Shown: in pieces, positions 1 through 8,905 of the stretch | Layout of the letters: each line of letters opens with the position of its first letter | How positions within the stretch are numbered: position 1 is the stretch's first letter | Source of the DNA: Chitinibacter sp. FCG-7 | GTDB taxonomy: Bacteria; Pseudomonadota; Gammaproteobacteria; Burkholderiales; Chitinibacteraceae | Length of the DNA: 64,000 bases | Direction of reading: 5' to 3' | Assembly: GCF_040047665.1 (NCBI RefSeq) | Contig: NZ_CP157355.1 | Location: 1,240,001-1,304,000 of the forward strand | Notes under the pieces: model-generated | What the model was told of the DNA's origin: nothing | The model's input: the letters and a program-made list of their open reading frames with translations, nothing else | Database searches by the model: none | Position numbers and translations under genes: made by a program

Positions 1-822
1 ACCAGCCTGACCTTGATCCAGCAATTTGCGGAACATCTCAACGCCGGTACAAGTTGTCTTGATAGTTGGCACAATACCAACGATCTCGATCTCTTCACCC
101 ACTTTAACGATACCGCGCTCTACACGACCTGTTACTACAGTACCACGACCAGAAATTGAGAACACGTCCTCAACTGGCATCAGGAATGTACCGTCAACTG
201 CGCGCTCTGGCAGAGGAATGTAAGTATCCAAAGCTTCAGCCAAGCGGAAGATTGCTGGCTCGCCGTATTCGCCTTGATCACCTTCCAGTGCAGCACGCGC
301 TGAACCAGTGATGATTGGAGTGTCATCACCCGGGAAGTCATATTTAGACAACAGGTCACGAACTTCCATCTCAACCAGTTCCAACAACTCAGCGTCGTCA
401 ACCAGGTCAGCTTTGTTCATGAATACGATGATGTATGGAACACCAACCTGACGAGACAACAAGATGTGCTCGCGAGTTTGTGGCATAGGACCATCAGCGG
501 CAGACACAACCAGAATCGCGCCATCCATCTGAGCCGCACCGGTAATCATGTTTTTTACATAATCCGCGTGACCTGGACAATCTACGTGAGCGTAGTGGCG
601 AGATTCAGTTTCGTATTCAACGTGCGCAGTATTAATCGTAATACCACGTGCTTTTTCTTCTGGTGCGCTATCGATCTGTGAATAGTCTTTAGCTTCACCA
701 CCAAACTTGCGAGTCAACACAGTTGTGATCGCTGCAGTCAGGGTAGTTTTACCGTGGTCAACGTGACCGATTGTACCAACGTTAACGTGCGGCTTGGTCC
801 GCGTAAACTTTTCCTTAGCCAT
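1..822 (-). CDS. tuf: Elongation factor Tu (N-terminal part, cut by window edge)
   Basis: GTPase that delivers aminoacyl-tRNA to the ribosome in the cytoplasm. The reverse strand reads [20 protein letters not shown] and continues with the G1 motif GHVDHGKT, the effector-region motif RGITI, G3 DCPGHADY and G4 NKAD, all textbook EF-Tu. The start ATG is at 820-822 with a GAAGGA ribosome-binding site upstream. Only 274 of about 396 codons are inside the window; the rest of domain 2 and all of domain 3 lie to the left. It is directly downstream of tRNA-Thr and on the same strand as three tRNAs, the usual tRNA-tuf transcription unit. Many proteobacteria have two tuf copies; whether this is tufA or tufB cannot be told here. 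Confidence 0.98.
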   Translation of the reverse strand, partial: MAKEKFTRTKPHVNVGTIGHVDHGKTTLTAAITTVLTRKFGGEAKDYSQIDSAPEEKARGITINTAHVEYETESRHYAHVDCPGHADYVKNMITGAAQMDGAILVVSAADGPMPQTREHILLSRQVGVPYIIVFMNKADLVDDAELLELVEMEVRDLLSKYDFPGDDTPIITGSARAALEGDQGEYGEPAIFRLAEALDTYIPLPERAVDGTFLMPVEDVFSISGRGTVVTGRVERGIVKVGEEIEIVGIVPTIKTTCTGVEMFRKLLDQGQAG

Positions 823-875
823 CGCTTTATTTCCTTCTCGAGAACTTGAAATAACAGAATAATGACACTACGAAT

Positions 876-950
<75 letters not shown>

Positions 951-959
951 ATTTGATTC

Positions 960-1033
960 TGGAGCGGGTGAAGGGAATCGAACCCTCGTCGTAAGCTTGG
1001 AAGGCTTCTGCTCTACCATTGAGCTACACCCGC
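960..1033 (-). tRNA. tRNA-Gly (TCC)
   Basis: The reverse strand has acceptor stem GCGGGTG/CACCCGC, D-arm AGCTCAATGGTAGAGC, anticodon loop CTTCCAA (anticodon TCC), T-loop GGTTCGATTCC and an encoded CCA. It sits only 9 bp from tRNA-Thr in the tRNA-tuf unit. Confidence 0.97.
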
Positions 1034-1083
1034 GCTTAGTACTTAAAATTCGTTTCTACCAAAACCCGCAACATATGGGTGTT

Positions 1084-1169
1084 TGGTGGGGGGAGAAGGA
1101 TTCGAACCTTCGAAGGCTGAGCCGCCGGATTTACAGTCCGGACCCGTTGACCGCTGGGGTAATCCCCCC
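1084..1169 (-). tRNA. tRNA-Tyr (GTA)
   Basis: The reverse strand gives an 86-nt class II tRNA with a long variable arm. The acceptor stem GGGGGGA pairs with TCCCCCC, the anticodon loop CTGTAAA gives GTA, the T-loop is GGTTCGAATCC and CCA is encoded. It is the first gene of the Tyr-Gly-Thr-tuf cluster. Confidence 0.97.
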
Positions 1170-1183
1170 CTTTAGAGACCCGC

Positions 1184-1212
1184 ATTATGGAGAGGATGGA
1201 CAACATCGTCAA
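1184..1212 (-). promoter_or_regulatory. Predicted sigma-70 promoter of the tRNA-tuf operon
   Basis: On the reverse strand TTGACG (1207-1212) and CATAAT (1184-1189) are separated by exactly 17 bp, followed by a GC-rich discriminator (GCGGGTC) as expected of a growth-rate regulated stable-RNA promoter. It lies 15 bp upstream of tRNA-Tyr and downstream of lgt. Confidence 0.7.
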
Positions 1213-1268
1213 ACATTTTCCACCCTAGCGCCATTTTTTTTCAATAAAGGCTTATTTCAAAAAGACAA

Positions 1269-2078
1269 TTAGGCCGCAACCGGTGATGAATTCTGTTTTG
1301 AAGCCCACCAATAGAGCAGCAAACCAGCCGTAATCATCGGCAAGCTAAGCAATTGCCCCATCGATAGATTCATCGCCAAGAGGCCCAGATAATCATCAGG
1401 CTCACGGGCAAATTCAGCAACAAAGCGGAAGAAACCATAGCCCAACAGGAATAAGCCGGAAGTCTGCCCCGCTTTGCGCGGCTTAGCTGAGTACATCCAT
1501 AAAACGATATACAGCAATACTCCCTCTAACGCGAACTGATACAGCTGCGATGGATGACGTGGCAAGCCATCGTGCGCCTGCGGAAAAACCATTGCCCACG
1601 GCATAGTGGCATCAGTTACTCGCCCCCACAGCTCACCATTAATAAAGTTGCCAATCCGGCCTGCAGCCAAACCCAAAGGCACCAAAGGCGCAATAAAATC
1701 AGTTACCTGTAAAAAGCTGCGGCCTGTTTTGCGAGCAAACAGATACATCGCCAGCAAAACGCCAAGAAACCCACCATGAAAAGCCATACCACCTTTCCAG
1801 ACCATCAGCACTTCAGCAGGATTGGCCAGATAGTAATCAAATTTGTAAAACAGCATATAACCTAGGCGCCCACCCAGAATTACCCCCAGCACACCATAGA
1901 ACAGCAAATCATCCATCTCACTGGTTTGCCAGCCTACAGGTTGCCCGCGCCGAATGCGCCAGCGCCCCATCAGCAGGAACATGACAAAGGCCAACAGGTA
2001 CATCAGACCGTACCAGTGAACGCCAAATGAGCCGTAAACATAAAAGGCTACGGGATCAAACTGCGGATGAACTAACAT
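1269..2078 (-). CDS. lgt: Prolipoprotein diacylglyceryl transferase
   Basis: Inner-membrane enzyme that moves diacylglycerol from phosphatidylglycerol onto the lipobox cysteine of prolipoproteins, the first step of lipoprotein maturation. The 269-residue product, normal for the family, starts [16 protein letters not shown] and has about seven hydrophobic segments. The Lgt signature is clear: HGGFLG, then [14 protein letters not shown] containing the conserved Arg, Asn and Glu. An ATG 20 codons further upstream would add a charged, non-family extension, so the start at 2078 is preferred. It diverges from ilvD with 168 bp between them. A lipoprotein that would use this enzyme is encoded at 22773. 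Confidence 0.96.
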   Translation of the reverse strand: MLVHPQFDPVAFYVYGSFGVHWYGLMYLLAFVMFLLMGRWRIRRGQPVGWQTSEMDDLLFYGVLGVILGGRLGYMLFYKFDYYLANPAEVLMVWKGGMAFHGGFLGVLLAMYLFARKTGRSFLQVTDFIAPLVPLGLAAGRIGNFINGELWGRVTDATMPWAMVFPQAHDGLPRHPSQLYQFALEGVLLYIVLWMYSAKPRKAGQTSGLFLLGYGFFRFVAEFAREPDDYLGLLAMNLSMGQLLSLPMITAGLLLYWWASKQNSSPVAA

Positions 2079-2246
2079 GGCTTTCTGCTTTCGGTATCCA
2101 AGGTGGCTGCGATTATATCCGGCAATCCGCCCAATCACCCACCCTTGAGTACAAATTACAATTTACAAGCGCAGCGAAGCATGAAAGCCAAAGCAGGTTT
2201 TTTTGTTACAATTGCCACACAGCTTCAGCCACTTAGAGAAAACATC

Positions 2247-4106
2247 ATGCCTGTATACCGCTCCCGCACCACCACCCACGGTCGCAATATGGCCGGCGCT
2301 CGCGCTCTCTGGCGCGCCACCGGCATGAAAGACGGTGACTTTGACAAACCCATCATCGCAATCTGCAACTCGTTCACCCAGTTCGTCCCCGGCCACGTTC
2401 ACTTGCAAAACCTGGGTCAGCTGGTGGCACGCGAAGTCGAAAAAGCAGGCGGTGTAGCGAAAGAATTCAACACCATTGCTGTTGATGACGGTATCGCGAT
2501 GGGGCACGGCGGCATGCTGTATAGCCTGCCTAGCCGCGATCTGATCGCCGACTCGGTCGAATACATGGTCAACGCACACTGTGCTGACGCCATGGTCTGC
2601 ATTTCCAATTGCGACAAAATCACCCCCGGCATGCTGATGGCCGCCTTGCGCCTCAATATTCCGGTGATTTTCGTTTCTGGCGGCCCAATGGAAGCGGGCA
2701 AAGTGAACTGGCACGGCGAAACACGCAAGCTTGATCTGGTTGACGCCATGGTGGAAGCCGCCAACCCCAACGTGTCTGATGAAGAAGTTGACGCCGTTGA
2801 ACGCAGCGCCTGCCCGACCTGTGGCTCGTGCTCGGGTATGTTTACCGCCAACTCGATGAACTGCCTAACCGAAGCACTGGGGCTATCATTGCCGGGGAAT
2901 GGCTCACTTCTAGCCACTCACGGTGACCGCAAGCAATTATTCCTGCAAGCAGGTCGCACGATTGTTGAATTGGCCAAGCGTTACTACGAAGGCGAAGATA
3001 CTTCGGTATTGCCGCGCAATATCGCCACCTTCGAAGCCTTTGAAAACGCGATTGCACTTGATATCGCCATGGGCGGCTCGACCAATACCGTTTTGCACCT
3101 GCTGGCTGCAGCCAACGAAGCCGGCGTTGATTTCAAGATGCAAGACATCGACCGCATGAGTCGCAAAGTGCCTTGCCTATCAAAAGTAGCGCCAGCAACA
3201 CAGAAATACCACATGGAAGACGTGCATCGCGCTGGCGGCGTCATCGGCATTCTGGCCGAGCTTGACCGTGCAGGCCTGATTCACCGCGATGTACCGACGG
3301 TTCACGCCAAAACCCTGGGCGAAGGACTGGATCAGTGGGATATTGTTAAAAACTCAGCCGACAGCCTAGCGCACCTACTCTACCGCGCAGCTCCTGGCGG
3401 CGTCGCTACCACGATCGCCTTTAGCCAGAGCATGCGCTGGCCAGAGCTGGATCTGGATCGCGAAAACGGCTGCATCCGCAGCAAAGAACACGCGTACTCG
3501 CAAGATGGCGGCATTGCCGTGCTGTACGGCAATATCGCCGAGCGCGGTTGTATTGTTAAAACCGCTGGCGTTGACGAATCCATCCTGAAGTTCACCGGCC
3601 GCGTGCGTATTTTTGAAAGTCAGGACGACGCAGTAGCTGGTATTCTGGCCGATCAGGTGGTTGCCGGTGATCTGGTATTGATCCGCTATGAAGGCCCGAA
3701 AGGCGGCCCGGGCATGCAGGAAATGCTCTACCCAACGTCTTATCTGAAATCAAAAGGCCTAGGCAAAGAATGCGCCCTGTTGACTGACGGACGCTTCTCG
3801 GGCGGCACTTCCGGCCTGTCGATCGGCCACGTTTCACCAGAAGCCGCCGAAGGTGGCGCAATTGGCCTAGCGCAGGAAGGCGATCAGCTTGAAATCGACA
3901 TTCCAAACCGCACGATCAACCTGCTGGTTAGCGATGAAGAACTGGCAGCGCGTCGCGCAGAAATGGAAAGCCGCGGTAAGAACGCATGGAAACCCGTTGA
4001 TCGTCAGCGCTATGTGAGCGCTGCGCTGCGCGCCTATGCCGCAATGACCACCAGCGCCGACACCGGCGCGGTACGCGATGTATCGCAGGTCGAGCGCAAA
4101 GACTGA
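2247..4106 (+). CDS. ilvD: Dihydroxy-acid dehydratase
   Basis: Iron-sulfur enzyme that dehydrates dihydroxyvalerate and dihydroxymethylvalerate to the keto acids of valine and isoleucine biosynthesis. The 619-residue product starts [20 protein letters not shown]. It shows the family cysteines in [10 protein letters not shown]...[12 protein letters not shown] and [18 protein letters not shown], and the C-terminal [19 protein letters not shown]. Length matches the E. coli enzyme (616). The reading frame stays open for 48 codons upstream, including an ATG 22 codons earlier, but the family start is at 2247, preceded by AGAGAAAAC. No leader peptide with runs of branched-chain codons is seen upstream. 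A strong terminator follows at once. Confidence 0.98.
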   Translation: MPVYRSRTTTHGRNMAGARALWRATGMKDGDFDKPIIAICNSFTQFVPGHVHLQNLGQLVAREVEKAGGVAKEFNTIAVDDGIAMGHGGMLYSLPSRDLIADSVEYMVNAHCADAMVCISNCDKITPGMLMAALRLNIPVIFVSGGPMEAGKVNWHGETRKLDLVDAMVEAANPNVSDEEVDAVERSACPTCGSCSGMFTANSMNCLTEALGLSLPGNGSLLATHGDRKQLFLQAGRTIVELAKRYYEGEDTSVLPRNIATFEAFENAIALDIAMGGSTNTVLHLLAAANEAGVDFKMQDIDRMSRKVPCLSKVAPATQKYHMEDVHRAGGVIGILAELDRAGLIHRDVPTVHAKTLGEGLDQWDIVKNSADSLAHLLYRAAPGGVATTIAFSQSMRWPELDLDRENGCIRSKEHAYSQDGGIAVLYGNIAERGCIVKTAGVDESILKFTGRVRIFESQDDAVAGILADQVVAGDLVLIRYEGPKGGPGMQEMLYPTSYLKSKGLGKECALLTDGRFSGGTSGLSIGHVSPEAAEGGAIGLAQEGDQLEIDIPNRTINLLVSDEELAARRAEMESRGKNAWKPVDRQRYVSAALRAYAAMTTSADTGAVRDVSQVERKD

Positions 4107-4125
4107 TACCTGCAACACAAAACAC

Positions 4126-4151
4126 AAAGCGGCCTGCGGGCCGCTTTTTTA
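4126..4151 (+). terminator. Rho-independent terminator of ilvD
   Basis: AAAGCGGCC-TGC-GGGCCGCTTTTTT, a GC-rich hairpin followed by six T, 20 bp after the ilvD stop. Confidence 0.9.
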
Positions 4152-4161
4152 TTGCCTAGGT

Positions 4162-4179
4162 ATTGCCCTACAGGGCAAT
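4162..4179. repeat. Short perfect inverted repeat ATTGCCCT-AC-AGGGCAAT
   Basis: An 8-bp perfect inverted repeat with a 2-base loop lies between the ilvD and csp terminators. It is partly duplicated just upstream (ATTGCCTAGG), and the stretch 4160-4207 as a whole is framed by AGGTATT and AATACCC. Function unknown; perhaps a degraded member of the GGGTATA repeat family described in the findings. Confidence 0.45.
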
Positions 4180-4230
4180 TAGATATTGGCCTATAGAGTA
4201 ATACCCTGCATAAATTCTAAAATCTGCGCA

Positions 4231-4255
4231 ATAAAAAACCCAGCCTAAGCTGGGT
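4231..4255 (-). terminator. Terminator of the cold-shock gene
   Basis: On the reverse strand ACCCAGC-TTAG-GCTGGGT is followed by TTTTTTAT. It lies 26 bp past the csp stop codon. Confidence 0.85.
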
Positions 4256-4280
4256 CCTGAGCATCAGAGTCTGTAGTAAA

Positions 4281-4484
4281 TTACAGAGGCTGAATGTTTG
4301 AAGCTTGCTGGCCTTTAGGGCCGTTAGTCACTTCAAAGCTAACTTTCTGGCCTTCTTGCAGTGTTTTGAAACCGCTAGTAGTAATTGCCGAGAAGTGGGC
4401 AAACAAGTCTTCGCCGCCTTGATCAGGAGTAATGAAACCGAAGCCTTTTGCATCGTTGAACCACTTAACTGTACCAGTTGCCAT
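4281..4484 (-). CDS. Cold-shock domain protein (CspA family)
   Basis: Small RNA-binding beta-barrel protein that melts RNA structure and acts as an RNA chaperone. The 67 residues begin [20 protein letters not shown] and contain RNP1 (KGFGFI) and RNP2 (DLFAHF), the two nucleic-acid-binding motifs; length is typical. It is transcribed alone, with a long AT-rich upstream region (4485-4813) where a structured cold-shock leader would be expected, although no standard cold box was recognised. Bacteria usually carry several paralogues, so cold induction cannot be assumed. Confidence 0.96.
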   Translation of the reverse strand: MATGTVKWFNDAKGFGFITPDQGGEDLFAHFSAITTSGFKTLQEGQKVSFEVTNGPKGQQASNIQPL

Positions 4485-4813
4485 CTTTAATTTACCTTAA
4501 ACTATAAAATTGAGCAGTCGCTCAAGTCCTACATCATACACAACTATCCATGTCGTGCTCGGTAAAAATTGGTTTTATTTCTATTTTTGTCGGCAAACGC
4601 AGCGCAAAGCCCGATAAATATTGACTTTGATGCCAGAAAAAACAGCCAGACGGTCGATATTTGTGCCACAAATCCGCTCAGCAAAGCCAAAAACGCGGCA
4701 AGTGCGCATTGAGCAATGATTTAAATCAACATCAACCACCATTTATCTGCCCCGCCTCAGCTTTGCGTCTATTCACCCGATAAGCTACTCAATACCCTCA
4801 TGAGGCCACTATC
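4485..4813. promoter_or_regulatory. Divergent intergenic region with an FNR-like palindrome
   Basis: This 329-bp gap between the csp gene (minus) and the unknown gene at 4814 (plus) has no supportable gene. It contains ATGATTTAAATCAA at 4716-4729, nine of ten matches to the FNR/ANR consensus TTGAT-N4-ATCAA. The rest is AT-rich sequence that could hold the csp promoter and leader. No clear -35/-10 pair was fixed. Confidence 0.4.
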
Positions 4814-5524
4814 ATGTCCTTACTTCCAGCACTCAGCACTCGCGATCTATTCGCCCAAAGTAGCAATCACATCGGCGAGCTTCAACGCAGCAATAAAGCT
4901 GCCGAGGGGAAAATCGACAAAACCGACAAAATCGAACAGCGCGTTGCCTTATTGCAAAAAGACACGCTCAAACTGGCCCAGGATTTCCTAGGACAATTTG
5001 CCAGCCAGCTGTTTGGCGACGCCGCCAAGGGGATGCAAATCAGCTTTGATCAGCTCGAACTGAGCGCCAGCAGCGAGGCAAGCATGAGTTTGTCGCGCAG
5101 CAGCGACGGCACCAGCAGCACCCGCTCCGCTAGCTTCAGCCTAAACGATAGCAGCAGCTTTACCGGGCGCGGCACCATTCGCACGACGGACGGGCGACAA
5201 TTTGAGTTCGAACTCTCGGTGACTTATGAATCACGCCAGCAGATGAGCTACACAGAGCAATCTACACGCAATAGCAGTCCAAATAGGGCAACACAGCCTG
5301 CGGATACCAGCACCGCACGCGGCATGGATTTCCAGGGCACAGCTGATGAACTACTAGATAGCATCAGCGCAATACCCGTGCAGCTACCCTTCAAACTCAA
5401 AGATCAAAATGGCGAAGAGCAAGTCATGGGTGATCTGGTATTGAAACTACTTAACCTTAGCGGTGGCGACCGCTTCTACGACTGGTTTGGCAACAAGGAG
5501 GCTAGAATCGACCAGAGCGCTTAA
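4814..5524 (+). CDS. Unknown 236-residue protein
   Basis: No family recognised. The protein starts MSLLPALSTRDLFAQSSNH, has a charged helical stretch (residues about 20-55, GKIDKTDKIEQRVALLQ), then a serine-rich section (about 75-120) and a predicted beta-rich part (FTGRGTIRTTDGRQFEFELSVTYE) ending in a conserved-looking tail (DLVLKLLNLSGGDRFYDWFG). There is no signal peptide or membrane segment, so it is probably cytoplasmic. The start at 4814 has only a weak TGAGG site upstream. It stands alone between the csp gene and the convergent folE-BLUF operon. Base composition is like its neighbours. A real gene is likely from codon pattern and length, but function is open. Confidence 0.75.
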   Translation: MSLLPALSTRDLFAQSSNHIGELQRSNKAAEGKIDKTDKIEQRVALLQKDTLKLAQDFLGQFASQLFGDAAKGMQISFDQLELSASSEASMSLSRSSDGTSSTRSASFSLNDSSSFTGRGTIRTTDGRQFEFELSVTYESRQQMSYTEQSTRNSSPNRATQPADTSTARGMDFQGTADELLDSISAIPVQLPFKLKDQNGEEQVMGDLVLKLLNLSGGDRFYDWFGNKEARIDQSA

Positions 5525-5563
5525 TTGCGCCGCTTTGAGCTACCGGATAAGCCAATCCAAATG

Positions 5564-5587
5564 AAAAAGGCGCTCCAAAGAGCGCCC
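5564..5587 (-). terminator. Terminator of the folE-BLUF operon
   Basis: On the reverse strand GGCGCTC-TTTG-GAGCGCC is followed by TTTTT. It lies 70 bp beyond the BLUF stop codon. Confidence 0.85.
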
Positions 5588-5656
5588 AAAAATGACTCCA
5601 GCATTGTGTAGCTTGAAATCACAGCAGCTTGGAACTGATTTATTTTCCAATCAGAT

Positions 5657-6076
5657 TCATTTGCCAATCGCCGCACTAGCAATCAAATCATCCAGCAGCA
5701 GCAGCACCATCGGGCCGCTCATCTCAAACGGGTTGAATTCATTGCGCGCCGAATATTTCAGCAGCAGCGCATGATTGACCTTGGAAATATTCACCTGGCC
5801 CATCGTCCAGTCGGCAAAATGGCGTTCGCTGATTTCTTCAAAATTGAGCAGCTCGACATGCTCGTGGCGCGGGTCGCGGATAATCACATTGTAAAGCGAC
5901 GATACCGCACTGCGGCTCCCTTCCAGCACCTGCACAAACATACCGGCGCTGTAACACAAGACGCCGGTAATGCCGATGGCCGGATTATTCTGGCGCGAAC
6001 TGCGCAACAAGGCATCGAGCAACTCCGCGTTTACCTCACCTGCGGCCCGGCTGGCATAAATCAAACGGACAAGCAT
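5657..6076 (-). CDS. BLUF-domain blue-light sensor
   Basis: Single-domain FAD-binding photoreceptor, 139 residues, starting MLVRLIYASRAAGEVNAELL. The key BLUF residues are all present with the exact spacing of AppA: Tyr7, Asn31, Gln49 (in MFVQVLEG), Trp90 and Met92 (in DWTMG). The light-driven Tyr/Gln hydrogen-bond switch should therefore work. There is no output domain; the last 40 residues form the usual capping helices, so it must signal through a partner protein. RBS AAGAGG sits 6 bases before the ATG. It lies 11 bp after folE on the same strand and ahead of a terminator, so the two are almost certainly co-transcribed. Confidence 0.95.
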   Translation of the reverse strand: MLVRLIYASRAAGEVNAELLDALLRSSRQNNPAIGITGVLCYSAGMFVQVLEGSRSAVSSLYNVIIRDPRHEHVELLNFEEISERHFADWTMGQVNISKVNHALLLKYSARNEFNPFEMSGPMVLLLLDDLIASAAIGK

Positions 6077-6087
6077 GCGAAACCTCT

Positions 6088-6795
6088 TTAACGTTGATTG
6101 TTAATCAGGGACAAAAACTCGCGGCGCAAATGCGTATCTTTCAAGAACAGGCCACGCATCACGCTATTGATCATTTTGGAATCGGAATCCTTCACACCAC
6201 GCCAGTGCATGCAGAAGTGATCAGCTTCCATCACAATTGCCAAACCATCTGGATTGACCTTGCTTTGCAGCAGATCAGCCACCTGCGTGACAGCCTCCTC
6301 CTGAATTTGCGGACGCGACATCACCCACTCGGCCAAGCGGGCATATTTTGACAGGCCAATCAGGTTGGAATGTTGATTGGGCAAAATACCGATCCACAAT
6401 TTGCCGATAATCGGGCAGAAATGATGTGAACATGCGCTGCGTACCGTAATCGGGCCGACAATCATCAATTCATTGAGGTGCTCGACGTTCGGAAACTCAG
6501 TCACCGCCGGTTGTTTAACGTAGCGACCACGAAACACTTCATTCAAATACATCTTGGCCACACGACGTGCGGTGTCCTGCGTATTGTGGTCGTGCTCAGT
6601 ATCAATCACCAGGCTTTGCAGCACGCCCATCATTTTTTCCTGCACTTCATCGAGCAATTGGGCCATTTCGCCTTCCTCGATAAAATCTGCAATATTGTCA
6701 TTGGCGTGAAAACGTCGCTGCGCCTGATGCAGGCGATAGCGAATTCGCTGTGATACGGGGATCGTTGTTGGGGCAGTCGAATCAGATTGACTCAC
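6088..6795 (-). CDS. folE: GTP cyclohydrolase I
   Basis: Converts GTP to dihydroneopterin triphosphate, the first step to tetrahydrofolate and other pterins. Zinc ligands are visible: Cys122 and His125 in SACSHHF and Cys195 in DHFCMHWRGV. The GVKD and SVMRGLF motifs near the C-terminus fit the class I enzyme. The reading frame extends 25 hydrophobic codons upstream, but a GTG at 6795 has AAGGA at ideal spacing and gives a 235-residue protein, closer to the usual 190-225; I chose that. The roughly 45 N-terminal residues before the conserved core are longer than in E. coli. It heads an operon with a BLUF photoreceptor. Confidence 0.95.
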   Translation of the reverse strand: MSQSDSTAPTTIPVSQRIRYRLHQAQRRFHANDNIADFIEEGEMAQLLDEVQEKMMGVLQSLVIDTEHDHNTQDTARRVAKMYLNEVFRGRYVKQPAVTEFPNVEHLNELMIVGPITVRSACSHHFCPIIGKLWIGILPNQHSNLIGLSKYARLAEWVMSRPQIQEEAVTQVADLLQSKVNPDGLAIVMEADHFCMHWRGVKDSDSKMINSVMRGLFLKDTHLRREFLSLINNQR

Positions 6796-6947
6796 AATAA
6801 AATCCTTGGCTGGGCACAGAGCGTGACAAAAAAACACTACGACACGGAATGAAATAAAGAAGTAGAGCAATGCTACTGATCAGTAGCGTACCATAAACTC
6901 GCGTGTTTGCTGAGCTTAATCGGCCTTGATGCGGTACAAGCGGCAAT

Positions 6948-6975
6948 AAAAAAGCCCGCTCAATGAGCGGGCTTT
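6948..6975 (-). terminator. Terminator after tRNA-Phe
   Basis: AGCCCGCTC-AAT-GAGCGGGCT hairpin; on the reverse strand it is followed by TTTTT. It is 9 bp past the 3' end of tRNA-Phe. Confidence 0.85.
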
Positions 6976-6983
6976 AAAATTTG

Positions 6984-7059
6984 TGGTGGCCAATCGCGGA
7001 ATCGAACCACGGACACGCGGATTTTCAATCCGCTGCTCTACCAACTGAGCTAATTGGCC
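6984..7059 (-). tRNA. tRNA-Phe (GAA)
   Basis: The reverse strand forms a 76-nt tRNA: acceptor GGCCAAT/ATTGGCC, D-arm AGCTCAGTTGGTAGAGC, anticodon loop TTGAAAA (GAA), T-loop GGTTCGATTCC and an encoded CCA. Confidence 0.97.
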
Positions 7060-7247
7060 ACTTTCTCACCGACGCAGGTCAGCGAGAAGCAGAATTAAAC
7101 ACCAGAGCGCGCGGTGCGTCAAATGTTTCAATTCAGATAAATTCATTAATTTGCCTAGTTCACTGATTTGATTCAGATAATATTTCCGAACATTTTAATG
7201 GGCTCTAGGTCAAAATGGACTCTTATTGATTGAAAAGGCAATTGGGC

Positions 7248-7727
7248 ATGGATGCAATTTGGTGGGTTTTAAGTATCGGTCTGATGCTGATGGGCGTGGC
7301 AGGGATTATTTTGCCGGTGCTGCCATCAACGCCGCTGGTCTTTGCTGGCATGTTGATTATTGCCTGGCAGCAGGATTTTCAAACCGTCAGTGGGTACACC
7401 ATGCTGGCGCTGGCGGCACTCGCTCTGATTGCCAGCGCACTGGACTATATCGCCGGGGCCATGGGCGCCAAGGCCGCCGGAGCGAGCAAGCAGGCCATCT
7501 GGGGGGCGACGATAGGCGCTTTGCTGGGGATTTTTGCCGGGCCATTCGGGCTGATTTTCGGGCCTTTATTCGGCGCAGCGGCGGGTGAGTTTTATGCGAC
7601 ACGCGCTGCGCTGCAAGCCGGTAAAGTCGGGCTTGCCAGCTGGATTGGCATGCTGGTTGGTACCATTGCCAAGGTAGGGATTGTCTTTGTGATGTTTGGC
7701 CTGTTCTGGCTGGCTTACCTGATCTAA
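7248..7727 (+). CDS. DUF456-family small membrane protein
   Basis: Unknown function. The 159-residue, glycine- and alanine-rich protein begins MDAIWWVLSIGLMLMGVAGI and has about four membrane segments, including the family motif LPVLPSTPLVFAGML near residues 20-35 and the glycine-zipper-like stretch GAMGAKAAGASKQAIWGA. An upstream in-frame TTG at 7230 is possible, but AAAAGG sits 9 bases before the ATG at 7248, so that start is preferred. The gene stands alone and converges on corA. Confidence 0.85.
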   Translation: MDAIWWVLSIGLMLMGVAGIILPVLPSTPLVFAGMLIIAWQQDFQTVSGYTMLALAALALIASALDYIAGAMGAKAAGASKQAIWGATIGALLGIFAGPFGLIFGPLFGAAAGEFYATRAALQAGKVGLASWIGMLVGTIAKVGIVFVMFGLFWLAYLI

Positions 7728-7736
7728 GCGCACCAC

Positions 7737-7785
7737 GGGTATAAGGCTGTAAAGCATACCCAAAAAGGCCTACAGCGCTATACCC
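7737..7785. repeat. GGGTATA-type inverted repeat between convergent genes
   Basis: GGGTATAAGGCTGTA (7737-7751) and TACAGCGCTATACCC (7771-7785) form a 15-bp stem with two mismatches around a 19-base loop. It fills the gap between the convergent DUF456 and corA genes, lacks a T tract, and belongs to the dispersed GGGTATA family seen at 12272, 32000, 50994 and 56372. Confidence 0.6.
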
Positions 7786-7786
7786 A

Positions 7787-8905
7787 TCAGACCGGATTAA
7801 TCCAGCGCCTAGACCAGAAGAACCAGCCCAAACTACCACCGAGCAAACCCATGACGCCCAGCACGGCAAAATACGCCCACGACCAGCGTAGTTCGGGCAT
7901 GTAATCAAAATTCATGCCGTAGATCCCGGCAATCAGCGTCAATGGGCTGAAAATAATCGTGAACACCGTGAGCGTGCGCATTTGTGTATTCATGGTTTGC
8001 GATTGCAGTGCCAGATAAATATCCTGCAAGCCCGATACAGCTTCACGCAGCGCTTCAACGCTTTCGATCAGTTGCACCGTATGGTCGTACACATCACGCA
8101 GATACAGCTGTGTTTCGTCCTTAAAAAAATCGGCATCGTCGCGTTGCAGCACATTGATCACCTCGCGCAAAGGCCACAAACCGCGCTTGAGCGATTGCAG
8201 CGAACGGCGTAAATGCTGCACTTCCTGCATCTGATCGGGATTTAACTGCTCGATGATTTCGTCTTCCAGCTCATCAACGCGCTCGCCGATTTGCTCAAGC
8301 ACCGAGAAATAGCGATCAACCACTTTATCGAGCAAGGCGTACACCAGATAGTCGCTGCCAAACTTGCGCAGCTGCGATTCGCCATTGCGAAGCGAGTCAC
8401 GAATGCTGGCAAACGTACCGGTTGGTTTTTCCTGAAAAGTCAGCAAAAAATTACGCCCGACCACCAGACTGATCTGTTCCGAATCAACCGAGCCAAATTC
8501 ATCCAGAAACATCAGCCGCGCGGTGATAAACAGATAACCGGGGTAGCTTTCAATCTTGGGGCGCTGCTGGGTATTGAGAATGTCTTCGAGCACCAAGGGA
8601 TGCAAATGAAAGCGCTTGCCGATCAGCTGCAGTTGCGCCAGATCTTCCAGCCCGTGCAGATTGAGCCAGTAATTGCTATAGGTAGGCTGAAAGTCGCGGC
8701 CTTGCTCCAGCGCGGTAAAGCGGGTTTCCAGAAATTCACCGTCATTCTGGCCAAATTCAATCAGCGTCGCCAACGTGGGCAGCGGGTCTGCGGCACCGAC
8801 GTATTGCAGCGAGCCTGGCGCAAGGCCAGCCTTGCTGGATTTAAGATGCGCCTTTATTCGGCGGCGATGGCCTGCACTTGTAGCGTCACGCCGATGTTTT
8901 GCCAT
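7787..8905 (-). CDS. corA: CorA-type magnesium/cobalt transporter
   Basis: Pentameric inner-membrane channel for Mg2+ (also Co2+ and Ni2+). The 372-residue protein has a large acidic cytoplasmic N-terminal domain, a long stalk helix, and two C-terminal membrane helices; the signature YGMNF ends the first helix (IFSPLTLIAGIYGMNF), followed by the short loop DYMPELRWSW and a terminal RR basic cluster. The start at 8905 has GAGGAAA upstream. Its first 17 codons overlap the end of ppx (52 bp), so translation may be coupled. Confidence 0.95.
   Translation of the reverse strand: MAKHRRDATSAGHRRRIKAHLKSSKAGLAPGSLQYVGAADPLPTLATLIEFGQNDGEFLETRFTALEQGRDFQPTYSNYWLNLHGLEDLAQLQLIGKRFHLHPLVLEDILNTQQRPKIESYPGYLFITARLMFLDEFGSVDSEQISLVVGRNFLLTFQEKPTGTFASIRDSLRNGESQLRKFGSDYLVYALLDKVVDRYFSVLEQIGERVDELEDEIIEQLNPDQMQEVQHLRRSLQSLKRGLWPLREVINVLQRDDADFFKDETQLYLRDVYDHTVQLIESVEALREAVSGLQDIYLALQSQTMNTQMRTLTVFTIIFSPLTLIAGIYGMNFDYMPELRWSWAYFAVLGVMGLLGGSLGWFFWSRRWINPV

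Noticed and set aside
2181..2246. Longer IlvD start or ilv leader peptide
   Set aside because: The 22 codons are in frame with ilvD but are not family-like and lack runs of Ile/Val/Leu codons expected of an attenuator peptide.
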